The translations under genes were made by a program, and so were the position numbers. This document shows positions 23,881-30,837 of a DNA stretch of 34,784 nt, in pieces. The notes beneath the pieces were generated by a model. The model had not been told where the DNA came from. It searched no databases and saw only the letters and a program-made list of their open reading frames with translations. The stretch's first letter is position 1. Every line of letters begins with the position of its first letter. Source of the stretch: Kiritimatiellia bacterium (GTDB taxonomy: Bacteria; Verrucomicrobiota; Kiritimatiellia; RFP12; UBA1067); contig JAFTCL010000017.1 of the NCBI GenBank assembly GCA_017454745.1, positions 1 through 34,784 on the forward strand, in the 5' to 3' direction.

Positions 23881-26019
23881 ATGCGAGAAGATGCATTGAG
23901 ACTGTGTGCCGCCTGTGTGGCGGTTGCGGCGTATGCGGTATGTCCGTCGGCGCGGGGCGACGTCGGCGCGTTCGACTCGCCACTGGACATTCCGGACGCC
24001 GTCGTCTTGAACGGTGTCAAGTGGATCGACGGCCGGTACCTGCCCATTGAGGGCCGGGCGTTCGACGGTACGGAGCATTACTACGACCGTCTGCCCACGA
24101 ACGTGACGGAAAGCGTCAACAGCGCGGTCAGGACGATGAAGCGCCACACGGCTGGGATGCAGTTCAGGTTCTCCACCGATTCCGCGAGTCTCGTGTTCAA
24201 GTGGACGCCATACAACGCGAGCCTTTCGGCGGACAACATGGCGGCAACGGGCGCGAGCGGCATCGATGTCTATCGGTTCGATGCGGAAAGCGACAGTTGG
24301 CGTTACGTGAATACGGGACGAATTTCGAGCGCCAGCGGCGCGAGCCTTTCGCTCGACTGGACGCCGGGGACGCCGTGCCTCGTGAATCTTCCCCTCTTCA
24401 ACGGTATCAGCGAGTTCACGCTCGGCATCGACCCGGAAGCGTCCGTTTACAGGCTGCCTCCGCACCGTGGCGGCAGCGTCAAGCCGGTCGTTTTCTACGG
24501 CTCGGCCGTCACCCAGGGTCTCGGCGCGTCGCGTCCAGGCATGTCGTTCGTGAACATCGTCGGGCGAATGCTCGACGTGCCGGTCATGAATTTCGGATTC
24601 TCCGGCGGGTTTCTTATGGAGCCGGAGATGAGCGAGCACCTGGCCGCCATCGACGCGAGCTGCTATGTGCTGGACGGTGTCCGCGACGTGGACGCGACGG
24701 CGGATTGCGAGACTTTCGTCCGCAGCCTCCGTGCGAAGAGACCTGGCGTACCGATTGTGATGGCCGAGAAGGTCCCGGACGACGGCGAAGGCGCTGTCGA
24801 CGGCGATGTCGCCGACGATTGCGGCATGATGGCGCTCGCGGAAGCGTATTGCCGGACGCTAAAAAGGACGCTGTGGCCCGACCTTGCCTGGGTGGACGAA
24901 TCCGCCGACACTGTATCCCTAACCGGGACGTGGGCGCCCGGCATCGCCTACGACACCGTGACGCGGAAGGCTGACTTGTACGGCGGGAGAGCGTTCACGC
25001 CAGACGCGCCCTCGGGCGGTACGCCCGTCACTTTGGAAGTGGCGGCGACGTTCGACGTTATCCCAGAGGAAGAGGAAGTGCCCAAGGCTGGAGCGCAGGG
25101 CGCGGTCTGGATCGGTACGAACGGATGTTTCCAGGCGTGGACGTTGGGAAATGTTGCCAATGTGGAAATGTCACCAATGTCCAATACCAATTTCCAATCC
25201 GCTTATGCTAAAAGAATGGCGGCTGAATTGGAAGCTGGCAACAATGGAACTGGCAACAATGGCAACACTGGCAACATTCCCATGTGGGTGGACGTGGTGG
25301 CAGAGGGTGTTGCGCCGCAAATCGGCGTTGATTACACATTCCGCTTCACGTTCGACTACAAGAAAGGAACGTATGGGGTTGAGGTTAAGACAGGATTAAC
25401 AGGATTTACGAGATTGAGGGCAAAGGAGAATCCTCTCGATCCTGTTAATTCTGTCCAGGAATCCTTCCCCCTGGCTACGGCAGGCTCCGCCGTTTCAGAG
25501 ATTCTGTTCAGCGGCAGCGGTTTCCTGACTTCCATTGTCGGCGAATATGTGGTCGTCGATGGATTCGCGGCGGACGACGAAGTGCTGCTGAAAGACAACG
25601 CCGCCGTTATCCTCGACGCGGCGAAGGCGGCGTGGCTCAACAGCTGCGCCGGTGGCAGGACTTCCGTCAGCAATGCGGTGTCGGCTCTTTCGGCGGAAGA
25701 TTTCAACAGGGCGTATCTCCTCAATCTGGACATCACGGGCGAGACCTCCTACACCTTCAGAATCACGCGCATCGATGCCGCGCCGGACAAGGTGACGCTT
25801 GGCGTCACGCTCACGCGAACCGGCAAAATCGCGCAGAGAACGAACGGTGTCCTGAAGTTCTACGGTGCGGCGACGGTCGAGGCGTTCACGACCGCCCGGC
25901 CGATTGCCGCGACGATCCCGAACGGCGACTTTTCGGCCGGCGACACGGCGACGGCGGAAATCCCCCTCGGAGGAGAAACCCCGCCGGTTTTGTTCAAGGC
26001 GAAGATCGGGGAGAGGTAG
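23881..26019 (+). CDS. SGNH-hydrolase paralogue with lost catalytic residues and a long C-terminal extension
   Basis: 712 aa. Signal peptide at about 1-26. Residues 45-190 match the GxDLY-type N-terminal sandwich domain (SGIDVYRFDA near 126-135). Residues 200-330 match the SGNH/GDSL fold and are closely related to the next gene. The nucleophile motif GTSITQG of the neighbour reads GSAVTQG here, with A209 in place of Ser. The DGTH block reads DGDV, with V310 in place of His, although D307 remains. Enzymatic activity is therefore unlikely. An extension of roughly 330-712 has no family I recognise; it includes an acidic Pro-Glu stretch, a Gly-Asn repeat and two palindromic DNA elements in frame. 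The gene starts ten bases after the preceding surface-protein frame and has no clear ribosome site. The open frame over 2.1 kb suggests the protein may still be made, perhaps as a binding protein. Confidence 0.75.
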   Translation: MREDALRLCAACVAVAAYAVCPSARGDVGAFDSPLDIPDAVVLNGVKWIDGRYLPIEGRAFDGTEHYYDRLPTNVTESVNSAVRTMKRHTAGMQFRFSTDSASLVFKWTPYNASLSADNMAATGASGIDVYRFDAESDSWRYVNTGRISSASGASLSLDWTPGTPCLVNLPLFNGISEFTLGIDPEASVYRLPPHRGGSVKPVVFYGSAVTQGLGASRPGMSFVNIVGRMLDVPVMNFGFSGGFLMEPEMSEHLAAIDASCYVLDGVRDVDATADCETFVRSLRAKRPGVPIVMAEKVPDDGEGAVDGDVADDCGMMALAEAYCRTLKRTLWPDLAWVDESADTVSLTGTWAPGIAYDTVTRKADLYGGRAFTPDAPSGGTPVTLEVAATFDVIPEEEEVPKAGAQGAVWIGTNGCFQAWTLGNVANVEMSPMSNTNFQSAYAKRMAAELEAGNNGTGNNGNTGNIPMWVDVVAEGVAPQIGVDYTFRFTFDYKKGTYGVEVKTGLTGFTRLRAKENPLDPVNSVQESFPLATAGSAVSEILFSGSGFLTSIVGEYVVVDGFAADDEVLLKDNAAVILDAAKAAWLNSCAGGRTSVSNAVSALSAEDFNRAYLLNLDITGETSYTFRITRIDAAPDKVTLGVTLTRTGKIAQRTNGVLKFYGAATVEAFTTARPIAATIPNGDFSAGDTATAEIPLGGETPPVLFKAKIGER
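25146..25281. repeat. Imperfect palindromic element inside the SGNH paralogue
   Basis: The left arm (25146-25163, beginning GGGAAATGTTGCCA) is complementary to the right arm (25265-25281, ending TGGCAACATTCCC), with one mismatch and one missing base. The interior is more AT-rich than its surroundings and holds GGCAACAATGG-like short repeats that encode the Gly-Asn run. It keeps the reading frame. Confidence 0.6.
25389..25455. repeat. Palindromic GACAGGATTAACAGGAT element inside the SGNH paralogue
   Basis: The 17-base arm at 25389-25405 (GACAGGATTAACAGGAT) pairs with 25439-25455 with a single G-T, over a 33-base loop. AGGATTAACAGGATT palindromes of this type recur between genes in many environmental bacterial genomes. 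Here it lies in frame inside a coding region and is translated as LTGFT...DPVNSVQ. Confidence 0.65.
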
Positions 26020-26047
26020 GCATCCCAGACGCATCGGTTGAATTTTT

Positions 26048-26083
26048 CACGCAGAGTCGCAGAGAGGCAGAGAGCGCAGAGAG
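26048..26083. repeat. CGCAGAG short tandem repeat before the second SGNH gene
   Basis: Four CGCAGAG or GGCAGAG units with a spacing of 8-9 bases occupy the gap between the two SGNH genes. This resembles the ACGCAGAG dispersed repeats found between genes in many phyla. No matching right arm is clear nearby, so this may be half an element. Confidence 0.55.
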
Positions 26084-26107
26084 TTTACGGAAAAACGAGA
26101 AGCGAAA

Positions 26108-27211
26108 ATGCAATTGCAGAAATCACATCCAGAAATCCTAAAGACGGCGCTTGTCTGCGTCCTGCTGTTCACTTCTGCGTTCGCCGCCGACGACATGAAG
26201 TGGATCGACGGGCGCGAACTGCCCATCGAGGGCCGGGCGTTCGACGGTACGGAGCATTACTACGATCGCCTGCCCACGAACGTGACGACGAGCGTCAACA
26301 GCGGGGTCAGGTCGGGGAAGCATCACACTTCGGGGATGCAGTTCCGCTTCTCCACCGACTCATCGAAACTCGTGTTCAAGTGGACGCCGTACAATTCGAG
26401 TCTCTCGATGAACCATATGCCCGCCACGGGCGTGAGCGGTATCGACGTTTACCGGTTCGACGCGAAGGAAGGACGCTGGCACTACGTCAAGGCGGGCCGC
26501 ATCACGAGCGCCTCGGGCGCGACCCTTTCGCTCGACTGGACTCCGGGGACGCCGTGTCTCGTGAACCTTCCGCTCTACAACGGCATCAGAACGTTCACGC
26601 TCGGCATCGAGCCGGAGGCGTCCATCTCGCCGCTTCCGCCGCGCGCGAGCGGCATTGACAAGCCCGTCGTGTTCTACGGCACGTCGATTACGCAGGGCGG
26701 CTGCGCATCGAGGCCCGGCATGTCGTTCGTAAACATCGTCGGGCGCGATCTCGACGTGCCGGTAGTGAACCTCGGCTTTTCGGGGTCGGGCCTCATGGAG
26801 CTGGAGATGAGCGAGCATCTGGCTGCCATCGATGCGAGCTGCTATGTGCTGGACTGCGTCTGGAACATGCGTAATATGGCGGTCGATGCGTTCCGTAGCC
26901 GCTACGAGGCGTTCATCCGCAATCTTCGCGCGAAGAGGCCGGACGTGCCGATCGTGATGGCCGGAATGTCCGACGTCTATTGCGGCGGCCCGAACGACAA
27001 GGACGAGTGCGTCAGGGCGCTTTATGAAAGCCTTGTTGCCGAAGGATGGGCGAATCTCATCCATCTTCCGAAGGACGGGATGTATTCGGGCGACTTTGAG
27101 GGGACGGTGGACGGCACCCATGCAAACAACTGGGGCATGAGGTCGCTTGCCAAGACATACGGGAATGCGGTAAAAAAAGCGCTGGATTCCGCCGGTGCGT
27201 CGGAAAAATAG
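26108..27211 (+). CDS. Secreted SGNH/GDSL carbohydrate esterase with GxDLY N-terminal domain
   Basis: 367 aa. Signal peptide at 1-27 (ends FTSAFAA). An N-terminal beta domain (about 28-180) contains the GIDVY form of the GxDLY motif at 111-115. The SGNH hydrolase domain runs about 185-360. The nucleophile S193 is in FYGTSITQG, block III is NLGFSGSG near 221-228, and D335 and H338 are in DGTHANN. All active-site residues are present. Relatives deacetylate plant polysaccharides, so it could remove acetyl groups for the xylanase at 338-1435, although the real substrate is unknown. It is a tandem duplicate of the preceding gene, about 85-90% alike at DNA level over the shared part by eye. The ribosome site is weak (AGAAG). 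A CGCAGAG repeat lies just upstream. Confidence 0.88.
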   Translation: MQLQKSHPEILKTALVCVLLFTSAFAADDMKWIDGRELPIEGRAFDGTEHYYDRLPTNVTTSVNSGVRSGKHHTSGMQFRFSTDSSKLVFKWTPYNSSLSMNHMPATGVSGIDVYRFDAKEGRWHYVKAGRITSASGATLSLDWTPGTPCLVNLPLYNGIRTFTLGIEPEASISPLPPRASGIDKPVVFYGTSITQGGCASRPGMSFVNIVGRDLDVPVVNLGFSGSGLMELEMSEHLAAIDASCYVLDCVWNMRNMAVDAFRSRYEAFIRNLRAKRPDVPIVMAGMSDVYCGGPNDKDECVRALYESLVAEGWANLIHLPKDGMYSGDFEGTVDGTHANNWGMRSLAKTYGNAVKKALDSAGASEK

Positions 27212-27371
27212 AGACAGTTGCGGCTTGTATGCCACGGCGCACCGCCTTGCCAAGCTGCTGAAAGTTCACCAAATTGGCACTTGATGGCGGCTAGAAAAAA
27301 TGTTAAGATTGGCTTTTATCTTGAAAAGTAGTTTTTCTCTGAAAGTACGGTTAGTAAGAAAGGATAGTTGT

Positions 27372-30300
27372 ATGTTGTTCAAATCGCTGAAAAACGTGAT
27401 GTCACCGGCGGATGCCGCATCGGGAGGAACGGGCTTCCGTCCGTCCGCATTCGGGTTGGCCGCGCTTGTAGCGACCGCATTGTGCGTAGCGACGGTACCC
27501 TCGCCGTCGCTGGCCGTGAACGAGCCTGACACGTACCTTCAGTACGTCACGGCCACCGGCAATCAGTACTTCGACCTCGGCTTCGACGGCTACTCGACGA
27601 TGACCTTCGAGGCGGACCTCGACTGGGTGAGCGGCAATTACTTCGCCGGCACCAGCTGGAACGAGTGTCTACCCCTTAAAAATGCGAACGGGAAGATCGG
27701 CGGTTGGCTGCTTGGCAGCGGCGACACCGCCTCGTCCGTCGCCTTGGGCTCCGGGCGCCACCACGTCGTCTCAAAAGGCGTACACGGCTCTCCGCTCTCC
27801 ATTACGGTTGACGGCGTGGAGGTCACCTCGTCCGGTACCTGCGGGTCGAAGAAGGCCAATGCGGGTCAGAACATGTATCTGTTCACCGCGCGCAACAACC
27901 AAGGAACCGCCGGCAACAACTTCAACGGCAAGCTCTACAGCCTCAACATATCCACCAACGGCGTGGCGGCGCGCAGCCTCGTACCGGGGTTGAAGGACGG
28001 CGTGGCGGGTCTCTACGACACGCTGAACGACGAATGGCTCGTCTCCACCTCCGGCACGGCCCTCAAAGCCGGCCCGGAAGTGGGCGCGGAGGAAACATAC
28101 ACGCGCCTCGCGTTCGTCGCCACCACCGGAGACCAGTACATCGCCCTCGGATTCAACGGCTATTCGACGATGACCCTCGACGCTGACATCGACTGGATCA
28201 GCGGTTCATACTTCGCCGGCTCCTCATGGAACGAAACCTATCCTCTCATGAGCGTGGACGGAATGATCGGCGGACAGCTGCTCAACGGATCTGACAGCGC
28301 GAAGGCCAAGTCGTCCGTCGCACTGAACACCGGTCGCCACAAGGTTGTCTCCAAGGGCGTACACGGGTCGCCTCTCTCCATCACGGTGGACGGTGTGGAG
28401 GCTGTCGCATCCGCAAACTGCGGAACAAAGGGTACTGTTGACGGATTGTTGAGAAGAACGGGGCAGGACATGTACCTGTTCGCCGCTCGAAACCAGTCCT
28501 CTCGCTTCACCGGCCGGCTATACAGCCTCAACATCTCCACCAATGGGGTCTTGGCTCGCCAGTTCGTGCCGATGTCCCGCGACAGCGACGGCGCGGCAGG
28601 GCTTTACGACGAGCTCGGCGGCGTGTTCTACACCTCATCCTCCGAAACGGCGCTTGTCGCCGGACCCGTCGTCACGAACGAGACGCTGAAGTTGGTCGAT
28701 TTCGTGCGCTCCTCCGGTCAACAGTATGTCGATACGTTCATCACCGGCAAGGCGGGTGTGAAGGCGGAGATCGACATCGATTGGGTCAGCGGTAACTCCC
28801 CGCTAGGCGTGATCGGCAACGGCAACTGCCTGTTGGTGCAGAATCTCGGCGGGATAGGCGGACAGGCGTCGGGCAGCGGCGAGATCAAGGCCGGCGTTGC
28901 GCTGAACACCGGTCGGCACATCATCGTCTCCTCCGTCGGGTACGGATCGAATATGGCGTTCACGCTGGATGGAACGACGCACACGAGCACCGGGACGGTC
29001 GCCACGGGCTTCACGACGGGCTTGAACATCTGGCTCTTCGGTGCGCATAACACATCGGGGAACGCTTGGGGCACGGGTATTTCGAGTGTATATGGCCTCA
29101 TCAAGATGTGGGCGATGGGCGGCGACGGGAACCACTACCTCGCGGCGGAATTCCACCCGTGCGTGCAGGACGGTGCGGCGGGATTGTACGACACGGTCTC
29201 CGGCGGCGTGTTCTTCCCGATGGGCGGCGCGCTCACGGCAGGCCCCGTGGTCGAGTACGCGGAGCCCGATGTCTTCGTCGAATACGTCGAATCCTCCGGC
29301 AGCCAGATCGTCGATACCGGCATCCTCGGCAAGGCGGGCGTGAAGGCGGAAATCGACATCGACTGGGTCAGCGGCAACTCCCCGCTCGGCGTGATCGGCA
29401 ACGGCAACTGCCTGTTGGTGCAGAATCTCGACGGGATAGGCGGGCAGGCGTCGGGCAGCGGCGAGATCAAGTCCGGCGTTGCGCTGAACACGGGGCGGCA
29501 TCTCATCGTCTCCACCGTCGGGTACGACACGCAGATGACGTTCACGCTCGACGGAACGACGTACACGAGCGCCAAGACGGTCGGCACGGGCTTCTCGACG
29601 GGTTTGCATATCTGGCTCTTCGGCGCGCATAACGTGAACGGAAACTCCTGGGGCGCGGGCACCTCGAAGGTGTACAGCCTCAAGATGTGGCAGGTCGGCG
29701 CGGCGGGTGAATACTATTTGGCACGACACTTCGTCCCGTGCAAGAAGAACAACCGGGCGGGACTTTACGACGCCGTCTCCGGCGTGATTTTCTACTCCAC
29801 CACCAGTACGGATCTCACCGCCGGCCCGGAGGTCTCTCGCGCCGTGTGGCGCGATGCGGCGCACGACGCCTCGCTCGACAACGCTGACAACTGGGCGGGA
29901 ACGCCCTCCGCTTCGGCGGATGCCGTCGTTTGCGCCCTCTGGGCGTCGTCGGTCGTTTCAACATCTGGCGTCGCTTGCGCGGGGCTTGACGTTTCGGGCG
30001 GCGACCTCTCGTTCACTGGCGGCGGCACGAACAGCGTCGCGGGCGCTCTGACATCGTCCGACGGCGAACTGACGTTCGCGCACCTGACGTTGAACGGCAC
30101 GGGGGATGCCGTGACGGTGACTGGCTCGATCTCCGGGCACGGCACAGTTGCCGCGCTGACGCTGGGCGACGGCGCCGTGTTCGCGCCGGACGGCGAGGGG
30201 TATTTTACGATCTCCGGTTCGCTTTCGGGGACGATGACAATCGACCTGTCGGGGCTGGACCTGTCGGTCGGCAGCACGATACCGCTGTTCAAGACGGGGA

Positions 30301-30437
30301 CTGCGGCGATGTTGCCGGCGGAGGACGATATTGCGTTTGCGTCGGGCGTTGGCAAAGGCGGGCGGAGACTCCGTCAGACCTCCGACGGCCTCGGCTACGA
30401 CCTCATCTACAGCGGCACGATCGTAATAATACATTGA
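27372..30437 (+). CDS. Large surface protein with four LamG-like repeats and the shared C-terminal tail
   Basis: 1021 aa from the ATG at 27372, supported by AGAAAGGA seven bases upstream; an in-frame ATG at 27300 has no such site. A long signal peptide runs to about residue 50 (LAALVATALCVATVPSPSLA). Four repeats of 190-194 aa follow, beginning YLQYVTATGNQY, YTRLAFVATTGDQY, LVDFVRSSGQQY and VFVEYVESSGSQI. Each holds a (D/E)xDWVSG strand, a TVDG or TLDG strand, LFxARN or LFGAHN, and an AGLYD close, as in LamG/concanavalin-like domains. Repeats 3 and 4 are nearly identical in DNA. Residues about 820-1021 are a beta-solenoid tail with HGTVAALTLGDGAVF. The end is YSGTIVIIH. It is the only giant in the window that has a start, a ribosome site, a signal peptide and the tail. 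A surface or secreted glycan-binding role is inferred. Confidence 0.85.
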   Translation: MLFKSLKNVMSPADAASGGTGFRPSAFGLAALVATALCVATVPSPSLAVNEPDTYLQYVTATGNQYFDLGFDGYSTMTFEADLDWVSGNYFAGTSWNECLPLKNANGKIGGWLLGSGDTASSVALGSGRHHVVSKGVHGSPLSITVDGVEVTSSGTCGSKKANAGQNMYLFTARNNQGTAGNNFNGKLYSLNISTNGVAARSLVPGLKDGVAGLYDTLNDEWLVSTSGTALKAGPEVGAEETYTRLAFVATTGDQYIALGFNGYSTMTLDADIDWISGSYFAGSSWNETYPLMSVDGMIGGQLLNGSDSAKAKSSVALNTGRHKVVSKGVHGSPLSITVDGVEAVASANCGTKGTVDGLLRRTGQDMYLFAARNQSSRFTGRLYSLNISTNGVLARQFVPMSRDSDGAAGLYDELGGVFYTSSSETALVAGPVVTNETLKLVDFVRSSGQQYVDTFITGKAGVKAEIDIDWVSGNSPLGVIGNGNCLLVQNLGGIGGQASGSGEIKAGVALNTGRHIIVSSVGYGSNMAFTLDGTTHTSTGTVATGFTTGLNIWLFGAHNTSGNAWGTGISSVYGLIKMWAMGGDGNHYLAAEFHPCVQDGAAGLYDTVSGGVFFPMGGALTAGPVVEYAEPDVFVEYVESSGSQIVDTGILGKAGVKAEIDIDWVSGNSPLGVIGNGNCLLVQNLDGIGGQASGSGEIKSGVALNTGRHLIVSTVGYDTQMTFTLDGTTYTSAKTVGTGFSTGLHIWLFGAHNVNGNSWGAGTSKVYSLKMWQVGAAGEYYLARHFVPCKKNNRAGLYDAVSGVIFYSTTSTDLTAGPEVSRAVWRDAAHDASLDNADNWAGTPSASADAVVCALWASSVVSTSGVACAGLDVSGGDLSFTGGGTNSVAGALTSSDGELTFAHLTLNGTGDAVTVTGSISGHGTVAALTLGDGAVFAPDGEGYFTISGSLSGTMTIDLSGLDLSVGSTIPLFKTGTAAMLPAEDDIAFASGVGKGGRRLRQTSDGLGYDLIYSGTIVIIH

Positions 30438-30488
30438 CGTGTGGGCGCGATAAACGTGTTCCTCTTGAAACGGCGGGTCGCCGCCCCA

Positions 30489-30517
30489 AATTCCCGCTTG
30501 CGCCGCAAGCGGGAATT
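30489..30517. repeat. Perfect 29-bp palindrome
   Basis: The 14-base arm AATTCCCGCTTGCG, one central C, and an exact complementary arm. It lies 52 bases after the LamG protein stop. No T-run follows, so it is not a classic terminator but could end or protect the transcript. Its right half also overlaps the putative promoter of the relic gene at 30536. Confidence 0.8.
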
Positions 30518-30527
30518 CGTGTATAAT
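30498..30527 (+). promoter_or_regulatory. Possible promoter of the AAA-ATPase-like relic
   Basis: A consensus TATAAT at 30522-30527 with a poor -35 (TTGCGC, 18-base spacing) inside the palindrome. The ATG at 30536 would fall within a base or two of the transcription start, implying a leaderless message. Confidence 0.4.
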
Positions 30528-30535
30528 GTCCTGCA

Positions 30536-30652
30536 ATGAGACCAATAGCCGCAGATACGAACGACTTCCCGAAATTGCGGGAGAGAGGCTGCAACGACGT
30601 TGACAAGACAGACTGGAAGTGGGAGAAAAGCCCCATCATCCACTTCGAGTTC
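30536..30652 (+). pseudogene. Relic of an AAA-ATPase-like (DUF1703/PF09820-type) gene with internal deletion
   Basis: The frame starts MRPIAADTNDFPKLRERG and continues DVDKTD, the typical beginning of the large AAA-ATPase-like/PD-(D/E)XK family, where a tyrosine-rich VDKT motif precedes the P-loop. Here VDKTD runs straight into WKWEKSPIIHFEF, which resembles the later block of that family (DWKKYPVIHxDF) found after the P-loop. About 70 residues, including the nucleotide-binding loop, therefore seem to have been lost. After HFEF the frame is open to 30859 but no longer resembles the family and runs into the next gene. Recognition is from memory of the family, so it is moderately sure. Confidence 0.5.
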
Positions 30653-30837
30653 GTTGTGGCGGAGCTGCGCCATCTTAAGCTCGTGGCGATACCGTTCCAG
30701 TCCGGGTATCTCGCCGGCGGATGCCCCATCTGGCTCATCTGGCTTTCGTTCGATTCCAAGCCGCGCCATCTAGTCGATTTAGCCGCCGTGCGCTACGGCG
30801 ACGTGGAAACAGCATCAACCCGAACAAAGAGACGAAG

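Noticed and set aside
28803..29864. 353-codon minus-strand open frame
   Set aside because: Antisense to the LamG repeats; it is itself repetitive only because the sense gene is repetitive.
11563..30437. PEP-CTERM, LPXTG or T9SS sorting signals on the giant proteins
   Set aside because: No PEP or LPXTG motif, no transmembrane stretch with a basic tail, and no T9SS CTD pattern; only the short G-[TL]-hydrophobic tail is present.
27372..30437. CRISPR array or mobile element explaining the repeats
   Set aside because: The repeats are protein-coding domains of 570-1479 bases, not short spaced direct repeats; no transposase or terminal inverted repeats were found.
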